Shown here: piece after piece, positions 6,313 to 15,499 of the stretch
Numbering within the stretch: the first letter of the stretch is position 1
Layout of the letters: every line of letters starts with the position of its first letter
Assembly: GCA_035340715.1 (NCBI GenBank)
Contig: DAOQTX010000020.1
Location: 1 to 43,092 of the forward strand
Direction of reading: 5' to 3'
DNA length: 43,092 bases
Origin: DAOQTX01 sp035340715
Lineage (GTDB): Bacteria; Bacteroidota; Bacteroidia; AKYH767-A; OLB10
The notes under the pieces: generated by a model
Databases searched by the model: none
What the model was told of the DNA's origin: nothing
Seen by the model: the letters and a program-made list of their open reading frames with translations, nothing else
Program-made: the position numbers and the translations under genes

Positions 6313-8295
6313 ATGAAAGCACTCATCTCTTTTATTGCTTTGATTCTTTTATGGAATAACAATAGTTTGTGTCAAACCACATTGTGGGCAACTAAAGTTT
6401 TAAACTATTCTTCTCAAAAAGAAATTCGTGAGTATTCCACTCAACAAGCACTAGGCGAACCGAACTCTATGCCTAATAAGGGCTATAGCACAACAGCGTG
6501 GGAAGCAGCCACCGATGATCGAAAGGAGTTTATTCAAGTAGAGTTTGAAAAGGCTATGAAGGCCAGCATGGTCATTGTTGCTGAAAATTATGCACCCGGA
6601 GCAGTCTATAAAATAAGCGCATTTGATGTTAATGGCACGGAGTACGAACTGTATAGGAAAAGACCAGATACTCTAAATCAAATCAGTCGATTCTTATATG
6701 TTAAATTTGAAAAAACGAATTATGAAATAGCGTCAGTAAAGGTGAGCATTGATTGCAGAGCAATACCTGGGGAGAATCAAATTGATGCAATTGGAATTGC
6801 AGATCATCAAAATGAAATTATTTCAGAAATTAAAGAAGTACAAGGAGTTGAGTTTTATTCGGATGTTGAGCGATTGAGTAACAACATTAATTCGACTTAC
6901 ACAGAAGTTAATCCCGTTATTTCTCCGGATGGGAAAGTATTATTTATTAATCGAAAGGATTTTCCTCCACATACCAATGATGACGAGATTTGGTATAGTG
7001 TGTTGGATGAGGAAGGAGAATGGGGGGCAGTGAAACAGCTTGGAGCACCCTTAAACAACAGCAATCACAATTTTGTAAATTCCATTACTCCTGATGGTAA
7101 CGTAATGCTTTTAGGCAATCAGTATTTCAAAGATTCACCTGATTCATACGGAAGCGGATTTTCCATTTCAAAAAAAGCTAAAGATGGTTGGGGTTTTCCT
7201 GAAAATGCATTGATTAAGAACTTCGTCAATAAAGATCGCTATGTAAATTTCTACATGAGTAACGATGCGAAAAAAGTATTCATGAACATTCGTGCAGAAG
7301 ATACTCGCGGAACATCAGATTTGTATGTTTCATTCTTACAAAAAGATGGTTCATGGTCTCAACCTAAGAATTTAGGAACAACGATTAATTCAACGGGTAG
7401 CGAATGTTGTGCTTTTTTAGCAGCCGATAACCAAACACTTTATTTTGCATCTGATGGCCACAATGGCTATGGAAGCTCAGATATTTTTATGTCGAGACGA
7501 TTAGACGATTCGTTTACGAAATGGAGTGAACCATTGAACATGGGTAAAGTGTTGAACAGTAATCAGTGGGATGCATATTATACAATACCGGCCAGCGGAG
7601 AATACGCATACTTTGTTCGCAACAGTGATATATACCGAGTTCGTCTTACTCCCGAACAAAAGCCTTTACCTGTTTTTCTTGTTCGTGGAAAGGTGCTCGA
7701 CCGAAAAAACAGCAATCCTATTCCGAATGCTAAAATTTACTATGAATATTTAATCGATGGAATAGAAGCGGGAACAGCCGCTAGTAGTGTCGAAGATGGT
7801 ACTTATACCATTGTACTGCCCTTTGGTCATCGCTATGGATTTATGGCTTCGGCTATAAATTATTTATCCATCAGCGATCATATTGATGCAACACAATTGA
7901 AAGAATACACGGAAATAAATCGTGATTTGTATTTAGTCCCTGCTGAAGTTGGGCAAACCATTCGATTGAACAATATCTTTTTTGATTTTGCAAAAGCAAC
8001 CTTAAGAAAGGAGAGTGAGCCGGAGTTGAATAGAATTGTTGATTTTTTAAAGCAGAATTCTTCCATAGAAATTTCTTTATCCGGTCATACCGATGATGTC
8101 GGAAATGATGATGCCAATCTTCAGTTGAGTATTCAAAGAGCGGCTGCAGTAAAAGAGTATTTAGTTCAATCGGGGATTAATGAAAATCGACTTTCTTCAC
8201 AAGGTTTTGGTGAACAGAACCCGGTTGCATCAAACGATACAGAAGAAGGACGTCAATTGAACAGACGCGTGGAGTTTACTATTTTAAAAAAGTAA
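6313..8295 (+). CDS. OmpA-family protein with PD40 propeller repeats
   Basis: A 660-aa exported protein. In order: a signal peptide ending near NSLCQ; a beta-sandwich region with ALGEPN (residues about 25-175), common in this Bacteroidota family and resembling a carbohydrate-binding fold; PD40 repeats (ISPDGKVLF, ITPDGNVML, DLYVSF, TLYFASDGHNGYGSSDIFMS) forming a propeller to about residue 450; a carboxypeptidase regulatory-like beta sandwich (VRGKVLDRKNSNPIPNAKI); and a C-terminal OmpA domain. The OmpA domain contains IFFDFAKATL, LSGHTDDVG and RLNRRVEF-like positions (QLNRRVEF), which bind peptidoglycan. No lipobox is visible. Relatives are cell-wall-linked outer-membrane or periplasmic proteins, some of them accessory to T9SS (PorE-like). 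Only 81 bp and a terminator separate it from the propeller operon. Confidence 0.87.
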   Translation: MKALISFIALILLWNNNSLCQTTLWATKVLNYSSQKEIREYSTQQALGEPNSMPNKGYSTTAWEAATDDRKEFIQVEFEKAMKASMVIVAENYAPGAVYKISAFDVNGTEYELYRKRPDTLNQISRFLYVKFEKTNYEIASVKVSIDCRAIPGENQIDAIGIADHQNEIISEIKEVQGVEFYSDVERLSNNINSTYTEVNPVISPDGKVLFINRKDFPPHTNDDEIWYSVLDEEGEWGAVKQLGAPLNNSNHNFVNSITPDGNVMLLGNQYFKDSPDSYGSGFSISKKAKDGWGFPENALIKNFVNKDRYVNFYMSNDAKKVFMNIRAEDTRGTSDLYVSFLQKDGSWSQPKNLGTTINSTGSECCAFLAADNQTLYFASDGHNGYGSSDIFMSRRLDDSFTKWSEPLNMGKVLNSNQWDAYYTIPASGEYAYFVRNSDIYRVRLTPEQKPLPVFLVRGKVLDRKNSNPIPNAKIYYEYLIDGIEAGTAASSVEDGTYTIVLPFGHRYGFMASAINYLSISDHIDATQLKEYTEINRDLYLVPAEVGQTIRLNNIFFDFAKATLRKESEPELNRIVDFLKQNSSIEISLSGHTDDVGNDDANLQLSIQRAAAVKEYLVQSGINENRLSSQGFGEQNPVASNDTEEGRQLNRRVEFTILKK

Positions 8296-8315
8296 TAACT
8301 TAATTTTCAATTCTA

Positions 8316-8345
8316 TTTGATCAATCGTTCATTTAGTTACTTTTA
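8316..8345 (+). promoter_or_regulatory. Probable Bacteroidota sigma-type promoter
   Basis: TTTG at 8316-8319 and TACTTTTA at 8338-8345 are spaced 18 bp apart. This matches the TTTG/TAnnTTTG consensus at all but the last base. It is 27 bp upstream of the esterase ATG, which supports the start at 8373. Confidence 0.5.
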
Positions 8346-8372
8346 GTGTCTGTACACTTATACCCTTTCAGT

Positions 8373-9638
8373 ATGAAAAAAATATTTACTTTTTGTTTGC
8401 TAGCATTATCTCATCTGACTATAGCATTGCAAGGGCAACCCTGCACAAACGACTATACCCAAAAAATATACAATGTTTACAAGGAAAGTAACATTACCTA
8501 CGGTAGTGATACCAACTTCAATGCAAGCATTCAAACTTTAAAATTAAATATTTGGAAACCTTTAGCGGATAATAATACGCTGCGACCATTGATTATTTTA
8601 GTTCATGGCGGTGGATTTGTAAGCGGACAGAAAGAAGACTTTGATACATTGGCTTCATGGTATGCTGCAAGAGGATACGTAGCTGCAACCATTCAATATC
8701 GATTGTTGTTTTATCCTCCATTATTATTGACTCCTCCTTATGCCTATGATAGCACCGAAGTACTGAGAGCAGGTTACCGATCCATTCAAGATTTAAGAGG
8801 TGCCATTCGCTTTATGAAAAACAGAGCCACTACCGATAGTTCAGACATCAATCATGTTTATGTACTTGGCGGATCGGCTGGGGCTATTGCCGCATTAGGG
8901 GCTGCTTATATTGATCAAAATTCAGAATTGCCGTTTGGAGTTGACAGTATTGCAGCCGTTGTGCACGGCCCTTCGCAATATCCACGACCACATCTTGGAC
9001 CCCTGCAAGGCAAATTAAATCTTGGCAATTCTGATGCCTCTTTTCATGGAGTGGTTTCCTATATGGGCGCAATGTTAGACACCGCACATTTGGAATCATC
9101 GCTAGATATGCCATTGTTTCTGTATCATCAAACCGGTGATCCTATAGTTGGATGCAATTTTCAAAAAGGATTGCACGGAGCTCCTTTGGGATTAGGAACA
9201 AACTATCCTCATTTATATGGTTCTTGTTTAATTACTCCTCGTGCACAAAATCTTTCCTTTTCATCTGATCAATTATATTCGTATATACATAATGGGAACA
9301 ATCACAGTGTGCACAATCAAGTGCTTGTCGATTCCTTAACAGCATTGTGGTTGAGTAAACTCATTTGTCCAATTCAAACCTCTGTTGAACAAAATAGTTT
9401 ATTTGAGAGCGATGTGATTGTTTATCCCAATCCATCCAATGGACAATTTAGGATTAAATCATCCAAAGACAAGATTGTAAGCGTAGACTTTTATAATACG
9501 CAGTCGGAACTAGTGAAAAGAAATTTCTTGAAACAAAGTATTGATGAGACTCAATTTGATCTAACGGATAAAGGAATTTATTTTATGGTGATTCAAACAG
9601 AGAAACAACATAAAGTAATTAAGATTGTAGTTTTGTAA
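8373..9638 (+). CDS. Secreted alpha/beta-hydrolase (HSL-like esterase) with T9SS sorting domain
   Basis: A 421-aa protein. The signal peptide ends near ALQGQP. The alpha/beta-hydrolase domain has the oxyanion-hole motif HGGG (78-81) and the nucleophile motif GGSAG with Ser168, as in hormone-sensitive-lipase-type carboxylesterases and dienelactone-type hydrolases. Asp in HQTGDPIVG and His in NGNNHSVHN are plausible remaining triad members. The last 75 residues are a T9SS type A sorting domain starting at VIVYPNPSNGQF, so the enzyme should be exported through the outer membrane and anchored or released. An in-frame GTG at 8346 overlaps the -7 box, so I use the ATG at 8373. The natural ester substrate is unknown. 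Confidence 0.84.
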   Translation: MKKIFTFCLLALSHLTIALQGQPCTNDYTQKIYNVYKESNITYGSDTNFNASIQTLKLNIWKPLADNNTLRPLIILVHGGGFVSGQKEDFDTLASWYAARGYVAATIQYRLLFYPPLLLTPPYAYDSTEVLRAGYRSIQDLRGAIRFMKNRATTDSSDINHVYVLGGSAGAIAALGAAYIDQNSELPFGVDSIAAVVHGPSQYPRPHLGPLQGKLNLGNSDASFHGVVSYMGAMLDTAHLESSLDMPLFLYHQTGDPIVGCNFQKGLHGAPLGLGTNYPHLYGSCLITPRAQNLSFSSDQLYSYIHNGNNHSVHNQVLVDSLTALWLSKLICPIQTSVEQNSLFESDVIVYPNPSNGQFRIKSSKDKIVSVDFYNTQSELVKRNFLKQSIDETQFDLTDKGIYFMVIQTEKQHKVIKIVVL

Positions 9639-9658
9639 AAATTTCTTTTAGTCAACAA

Positions 9659-10083
9659 TTAACTATTATTACTGTACCACTGACTATTTTTTCCAATTTC
9701 GATTAATTGTTTTAAAACTTTTAAATCAACATCGTCCAACTTGTTTATGTATAGGCAACCTTTTCCCCACTTACATTTGCCTAGTTTTTTTGTTAGAGAT
9801 TCATACTTACTTATATCAAACGTTAAGTAAATAGTGATCTTATTTTTTCGTGGCGCAAATCCTATATTAAACCATTCAAATAGCTCCTTATTTCCTTTCC
9901 GTTGATAAGAGTACTTTCCAAAGCCAATGATAAAGTTATCTCCCCAAATTTTTGGCTCCATACCCGTAGTATCTTTCATGAGCTTAATTAATACTTTGCA
10001 GTCTTCCTTTTTTGAATCGTTATCCAAATTTCGAATAAAACATCAACACTTTTATTGCTTTGTTGCGTAACCAATTGTGCCAT
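9659..10083 (-). pseudogene. DUF1801 protein gene with a one-base frameshift
   Basis: The intact part (9659-10027, from a non-ATG codon) encodes a DUF1801 domain with GMEPKIWGD, GFGKYSY, IGFAPRKNKITIYL, KLGKCKWGKGCLYI and LDDVDLKVLKQLI. It lacks the usual first 20 residues. These are found in another frame just upstream: from the ATG at 10083 the minus strand reads MAQLVTQQSNKSVDVLF, which looks like a DUF1801 N-terminus. Restoring a single base near 10043-10048 would join SVDDFIRNLDNDSKKEDC and give about 141 aa, the usual family length. It is either a recent pseudogene or a sequencing/assembly error. DUF1801 proteins are small cytoplasmic proteins of unclear function. It is convergent with the esterase gene. 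Confidence 0.78.
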
Positions 10084-10213
10084 CTAATTTAATTATTTGA
10101 TTCTGGAATGTCTTAATTTATTGGATAATCAAGAAAAAACAAAACTTCGAGAGCATTATTTTAATTAATAGAGGGTAGAGGACTTGTGTTCTAGCATTTC
10201 GAAGACGTCTAGC

Positions 10214-10244
10214 TTTACATTCTCCACTGTATACCTTACATTTG
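10214..10244 (+). promoter_or_regulatory. Probable promoter of the haloperoxidase fusion gene
   Basis: TACATTTG at 10237-10244 is an exact TAnnTTTG -7 box. TTTA at 10214-10217, 19 bp upstream, fits the -33 element (TTTG) with one mismatch. The start codon follows 43 bp after the -7 box. Confidence 0.58.
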
Positions 10245-10287
10245 TTTTATTCTCAGTGCGTTATATTTTCATTCAAAAATATCTATA

Positions 10288-13200
10288 ATGAAAACTCTAC
10301 CCAGCAAAATCATCTGCCTTTTGACAATGTCAATGCTATTTGTGACACAAATGGGATTTGGTCAATGGCTCAATTGGCAAAATGCAACTTCCACTCGTTT
10401 AACTTTAAGTACAGTTGCTAATAGTGATCCTGAAGAAAAGGATATGTGGGCAGCGGATATAGACAACGATGGAGATGAAGATCTGATAGTAGTTCGTAAG
10501 CAACCATTTTCAAATCAAACACAGCCGGGTAAAAGTAATTTACTATTGATAAATGTAAACGGACACTTAACCGATCTCACTCAACAATATGCTCCGCAGT
10601 TTATCGATTCGGTAAATTTTGCTCGTGACGTTTTTGTAGATGACTTTGATAACGATGGATGGAAAGATGTGGTTATAGCCAATACCTTTTCGCAACAACC
10701 CAAGTATTATAAAAATCTGGGGAACGATTCATTAGGAAATTGGTTGGGACTTACGGATCAATCAACAAGCCGTTTCCCTTTGCTTACTGATGATACACCA
10801 CTATTTTGTGCGGTATGGGGTGGAGATATAAATGGTGACTCGCATAAAGATTTATATTTTCTAAATTATAAACCCAATTCTGGAGGTGGAATAGCAAAGG
10901 ATTATATTTTGATCAATAATGGAAGCGGTGTATTTACAAACGAAAGTCAAGCGCGGTTAGGAACATTGCGAAATTCTGCTTTCGGTACAGCGGTTCAAAT
11001 AACAGACATCGACAATGATGGAGATAACGATGTAATAAAAAATACAACGCTCTACAGTGTGTCTCCTTGGAATTCGAGAGGGGTGATTGTATTGTATAAT
11101 AATGGTAGTGGTTTTTTTACTGAGTGGCAAAATTTAGTGCCATCAGGCTCGCCTTATATGTTTGAAATTGCGGATTTTAATAAGGATGGTAAAAAAGATC
11201 TCTATGTTGTTGATGATGGAAGTGATTATATACTTTGGGTACATACCATTATTCCAAACGACAGTATTAAATTTAAGAAAGTTAATTTAGGATTCAGTAA
11301 CACCAATGGATTCGGAGGTAATGTACATGCTGCTGATCTCGACCTTGATGGGGATTTAGATATTGCAGTTTCAGATGTGGATGTAGATATCCCTCCATGC
11401 AATTCATCGAGAAGATTTGCACTCTACAGAAATGATAGCACTCATTTTTCGAATGTATATGACAGCACAAGCATTTTTTGGAAAACCAACTCCTATGATT
11501 TTTTCTGGATCGATATTAATTCAGATGGACTTAAAGATTTTGTTTCCGGTGCTTGTGCCGGTTACATTGTAGCAATGAATGACAATTGCGGACTTGCACC
11601 TTCTCCTGCCGATTATGATTTGGACGGACTATCCGACAATTGCGATCCTTGTCCTACCAATCCCGATCCCAATTGTCTTCCATCAACCGAATATCCGCAA
11701 GCTGAATTAAGTAAGAGCATTGCACGGCAATGGAACGAGCTTTTATTGGCATCAATTCGAAAAGACTTTGCCAGACCTACCGTACATGCACGAAATTTAT
11801 TTCATGTGTCTGCAGCTATGTGGGATGCTTGGTCGGCTTATGATAATAAAGCAGACGAGTTTTTATTGGGTAAAACGGTTAAAGGATTCAATTGCCCTTA
11901 TACTGGAATTCCAACATCTACCGATATCACGAACGATCGAAAAAAAGCAATCAGCTTTGCCGCTTATCGCTTGCTCAAACATCGCTTTGCACTCTCTCCT
12001 CAATATGCACTTTTGTTGCAAGGCTATGATCATCATATGGACACACTTGGATATAATATTAATGATACTACTACCGATTATTCCGGTGGAAATGCCATAG
12101 CGCTAGGTAATTATATTGCTCAGTGCTATATCAGCTTTGGATTGCAAGACAGCAGCAATGAACAAAATGCTTATGCCAACATCAGCTATACTCCAGTAAA
12201 TCCTCCGCTGAATGTTGATGTTCCAGGTAATAGCACCATTGTAGATCGAAATCGTTGGCAACCGTTAACATTAGATTTATTTATTGATCAAAGTGGAAAC
12301 CCAATACCAGGAGCAACTCCAGAGTTTCTTGGTCCGGAATGGGGTAGTGTTACTCCGTTTGCATTAAACGAGAGTGTAGCAACGTATCATCCCCGTGGCG
12401 GTTGGAACTATAAAATTTATCAAGATCCAGGCTCACCTCCACTTTTAAGTATGGATGGAAGTGGTACATCAGAATATTACAAATGGGGATTTTCAATGGT
12501 TTCCATTTGGTCATCTCATTTATCTCCATCCGATAGTGTCATGTGGGATATTAGTCCTGCATCTCTTGGCAACAAAGATTCTTTGCCCTCTGGAATTGCA
12601 GACTATGCTAACTTTTATAATTATATCAGTGGTGGTTCACAAAGTAACGGACATACGATTAATCCTTACACCGGTAATCCGTATGCGCCAAATTTAGTTC
12701 CACGTGGAGACTATGCAAGAGTGCTGGCAGAATTTTGGGCAGATGGACCTGATTCAGAAACACCTCCCGGGCATTGGTTCACTTTATTTAATCATGTAAG
12801 TGACGATAGTTTGCTGATTAAAAAATATAGAGGTACAGGTAATGTGATGGATGATCTTGAATGGGATGTAAAAGGATATTTAACCTTAGGTGGTGGCATG
12901 CATGATGTTGCCATTTCCATATGGGGACTAAAAGGCTACTATGATTATTTGCGTCCTATCTCTGCCATTCGTGCTTTAGCGGCCTTAGGTCAATCATCCG
13001 ACTCAATGGCCATATCTTATCATCCTGCCGGAATTCCATTGGTTCCGGGTTATATCGAATTAGTTTTATCTGGTGATCCATTAGCTAGTGGTACAACTAA
13101 TATTGGTAAGATTAAAATCAAAGCATGGAAAGGACATAGTTATATTAATAATGTGGACGAAGATGAAGCAGGAGTCGATTGGATTTTAGCGCAAGATTGG

Positions 13201-14904
13201 TTGCCATATCAAAGACCGTCATTTGTTACACCACCATTTGCCGGATACTTAAGTGGTCACTCTACCTATAGTAGAGCAGCAGCTGAAATATTAACAACCA
13301 TTACAGGCTCGCCATATTTCCCTGGAGGATTGGGAACATTCCTAGCCAAAAAAGATGAGTTTTTAGTTTTTGAAGATGGACCAAGTGTTGATGTAGAATT
13401 GCAATGGGCAACCTACGAAGACGCTGCAGCTGAATCAGCACTTTCGAGAATTTGGGGAGGTATTCATCCACCTTGCGATGATATACCCGGCCGAAAGATT
13501 GCAGTGGATATTGCAAAAGATGTAGTCGTAAAAGCTGAAACTATTTTTTGTCCATGCGTTTCTCCACCCGCTATGGTTCAGAATCTAAAAGGAGTTGGGG
13601 GAAATACAAAGCATTGTCCGGGAGATTTAAAATCGTATAAAATAAAAACTCAAAGCGATGCCATACACTACAATTGGATTCCACCGCAAGGTGCCAGTGT
13701 GGTAAGTGGCCAAGGTACAGAAGAAGTAGAGATTTCTTTTGATAGTGGTTTCTTAAATGCAGACTATATAAAAGTTGCAGCAGTTAATTCTTGCGGAGAA
13801 GGACCCTATGATTCTTTGCTAATTGAAAGAAAGGAACCATACTATCCTACACCTATTGTTGGTCAAAATCACGAAGTATGCATTAATACTTCTGAAGTGT
13901 ATCAAGTAAGCGATGTAGGTGGAATGACTTATGACTGGACGGCTCCAAATGGATCGACCATCAGCAGCGGCCAAGGGACGTATCAAGTAACAGTTGATTT
14001 TGGTGCTGGGTTTACTGGAGATCACATTCGTGTAGTTGCTGAAACCGGATGTGGAATAAGTGCTGAGCGAAAACGAAGAATATACTCTGTGCCGATTAAG
14101 CCTTCTGCCATTCAAGGCCCAACCAATAATCTTTGTGGAAACAATAATGTAGTCTTTTCTGTAAATTCTGTAGCCAATGTAACGTACAATTGGAGTGTAC
14201 CTGCTGGTGCAATTATTACTTCAGGTCAAGGCACAAATTCAATTTCGGTTGACTTTACCAATGCAATTAATTTTGGTGATGTTGAAGTTGTTGCTGTAAA
14301 TGCTTGCGGAGACAGCCCTATACAAAAAGTGAGTGTTCGAAAAACTCCTGATGCCAGTGCTTCAATGAGTGGACCTTCGTTGGTTTGTGCCAATCAATCT
14401 GCAGTATCTTATTCTTGTTTACCAGTAGTAGGAGCAACTAATTATAGATGGATTGGCCCCGCAGGTTCAACCATTAGCGATGGCAATCAAACATCGTCCG
14501 GAAACGCATTAACAACTACTGCAACTAGTGTTCAAGTTAATTTTGGAAACACTGCGGGTAAAGTAAAAGTAAAAGCTAAAAATGCTTGTGGTGCAGGCAA
14601 AAAGGCACAGATTTCAGTAGCATTTAATTGCCGATCAAGTAAAGCTTTGCACTTAAGTCAGATTGAGGCTTATCCAAATCCAACGATGGATTTTGTAAAT
14701 CTTTCAGGAGTAGTACCTATTCATTCAAGGATTAAAATTACTTTGTTCGATATGCCTGGTAAAGAAATTTACAGTATCGAGCATACGAACACAAGTGACC
14801 GATTGGAGCAAGTGTTGGATTTACAACAGATAGCTCCAGGAATGTATTTCATTCATATTGTATGCGATGATATGAATGATATTATCAAGATACAGAAACA
14901 GTAA
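10288..14904 (+). CDS. FG-GAP propeller fused to a vanadium haloperoxidase/PAP2 domain, T9SS cargo
   Basis: A 1538-aa secreted multidomain protein. After a signal peptide (to about GFGQ) come seven FG-GAP/VCBS-type repeats with DxDxDGxxD calcium-binding loops (for example DIDNDGDED, DFDNDGWKD, DINGDSHKD, DFNKDGKKD, DLDLDGDLD), enough for a seven-bladed propeller. A short thrombospondin-3-like Cys/Asp linker (DYDLDGLSDNCDPCP) follows. Residues about 475-1090 are a vanadium-dependent haloperoxidase/PAP2 domain with all three phosphate/vanadate motifs: K882-X6-R889-P890, SGH at 989-991 and SRX5HX3D (S1053, R1054, H1060, D1064). Then come three or four Ig/PKD-like repeats (YxWxxPxG, SGQGT, VxAxNxCG) and a T9SS sorting domain (IEAYPNPTMDF). 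It may oxidise halides or be a phosphatase; sequence alone does not decide. Confidence 0.88.
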   Translation: MKTLPSKIICLLTMSMLFVTQMGFGQWLNWQNATSTRLTLSTVANSDPEEKDMWAADIDNDGDEDLIVVRKQPFSNQTQPGKSNLLLINVNGHLTDLTQQYAPQFIDSVNFARDVFVDDFDNDGWKDVVIANTFSQQPKYYKNLGNDSLGNWLGLTDQSTSRFPLLTDDTPLFCAVWGGDINGDSHKDLYFLNYKPNSGGGIAKDYILINNGSGVFTNESQARLGTLRNSAFGTAVQITDIDNDGDNDVIKNTTLYSVSPWNSRGVIVLYNNGSGFFTEWQNLVPSGSPYMFEIADFNKDGKKDLYVVDDGSDYILWVHTIIPNDSIKFKKVNLGFSNTNGFGGNVHAADLDLDGDLDIAVSDVDVDIPPCNSSRRFALYRNDSTHFSNVYDSTSIFWKTNSYDFFWIDINSDGLKDFVSGACAGYIVAMNDNCGLAPSPADYDLDGLSDNCDPCPTNPDPNCLPSTEYPQAELSKSIARQWNELLLASIRKDFARPTVHARNLFHVSAAMWDAWSAYDNKADEFLLGKTVKGFNCPYTGIPTSTDITNDRKKAISFAAYRLLKHRFALSPQYALLLQGYDHHMDTLGYNINDTTTDYSGGNAIALGNYIAQCYISFGLQDSSNEQNAYANISYTPVNPPLNVDVPGNSTIVDRNRWQPLTLDLFIDQSGNPIPGATPEFLGPEWGSVTPFALNESVATYHPRGGWNYKIYQDPGSPPLLSMDGSGTSEYYKWGFSMVSIWSSHLSPSDSVMWDISPASLGNKDSLPSGIADYANFYNYISGGSQSNGHTINPYTGNPYAPNLVPRGDYARVLAEFWADGPDSETPPGHWFTLFNHVSDDSLLIKKYRGTGNVMDDLEWDVKGYLTLGGGMHDVAISIWGLKGYYDYLRPISAIRALAALGQSSDSMAISYHPAGIPLVPGYIELVLSGDPLASGTTNIGKIKIKAWKGHSYINNVDEDEAGVDWILAQDWLPYQRPSFVTPPFAGYLSGHSTYSRAAAEILTTITGSPYFPGGLGTFLAKKDEFLVFEDGPSVDVELQWATYEDAAAESALSRIWGGIHPPCDDIPGRKIAVDIAKDVVVKAETIFCPCVSPPAMVQNLKGVGGNTKHCPGDLKSYKIKTQSDAIHYNWIPPQGASVVSGQGTEEVEISFDSGFLNADYIKVAAVNSCGEGPYDSLLIERKEPYYPTPIVGQNHEVCINTSEVYQVSDVGGMTYDWTAPNGSTISSGQGTYQVTVDFGAGFTGDHIRVVAETGCGISAERKRRIYSVPIKPSAIQGPTNNLCGNNNVVFSVNSVANVTYNWSVPAGAIITSGQGTNSISVDFTNAINFGDVEVVAVNACGDSPIQKVSVRKTPDASASMSGPSLVCANQSAVSYSCLPVVGATNYRWIGPAGSTISDGNQTSSGNALTTTATSVQVNFGNTAGKVKVKAKNACGAGKKAQISVAFNCRSSKALHLSQIEAYPNPTMDFVNLSGVVPIHSRIKITLFDMPGKEIYSIEHTNTSDRLEQVLDLQQIAPGMYFIHIVCDDMNDIIKIQKQ

Positions 14905-14957
14905 TTAATTTCTCCTCTTTATTGTAGAGAGATCAACTATTTGCTTTTCTTAAATAT

Positions 14958-15392
14958 TTAACGGGTTATGAAAATTCCGTTGCCATCGTCTTTTCCTGCT
15001 TCACTTTCAACTCCGCTGGTTACAAAGGCAAGTTCCCATCCTTCTTGCGTAAGTGCATTAATTTTTGAAGCAATCATAGCATCGTTAGAAGCGATGTTTT
15101 GAAAATTGATGCCTACTCCGCTATAAAAATTAAGCAATTTGGTTTCTTCAAGATTGTCAATTTTAATGTCTGATCTTTTAACCTTTCCCTGATCTGAATC
15201 TTGACCATCGTTTCGCTCTGTTGTAAAAGCTTTGAAATCAACATCCTGTTTATTGTCAATAATTCTGGAACGACCTATTCCCATAGGAACAATGGACTCA
15301 ACAGTAGTGATGACCTTATATTGGACTTGAGCCGATAACTCAGTGCTCACTAAAAAAAGGGCTGTAATAGTTAATAATTTAAAAATTCTCAT
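14958..15392 (-). CDS. Small exported protein of unknown function
   Basis: A 144-aa protein with a signal peptide (cleavage near TELSAQ). The mature part starts with beta strands (VQYKVITTVESIVP), has a charged middle (TERNDGQDSDQG) and ends with a segment like DUF4177: IASKINALTQEGWELAFVTSG, interrupted by charged residues. That motif (a helix, then GWEL and a strand) is common in small Bacteroidota exported proteins without assigned function. It is convergent with the haloperoxidase fusion (53-bp gap) and divergent from the next T9SS protein (107-bp gap), so it forms its own transcription unit. No catalytic residues are recognised. Confidence 0.7.
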   Translation of the reverse strand: MRIFKLLTITALFLVSTELSAQVQYKVITTVESIVPMGIGRSRIIDNKQDVDFKAFTTERNDGQDSDQGKVKRSDIKIDNLEETKLLNFYSGVGINFQNIASNDAMIASKINALTQEGWELAFVTSGVESEAGKDDGNGIFITR

Positions 15393-15499
15393 GTCTTACT
15401 GTTTTTTCTTATACCAAAACTACAACTAAAATGATAACGATAGAAACATTTTAAATTCTATGCCGTAGACAAGAGGAATTTTAAATCACATTCTAGCTC

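Noticed and set aside
14905..14957. Terminator between the haloperoxidase fusion and the convergent small gene
   Set aside because: Only a 4-bp CTCT/AGAG stem without a T-run is present, too weak to support.
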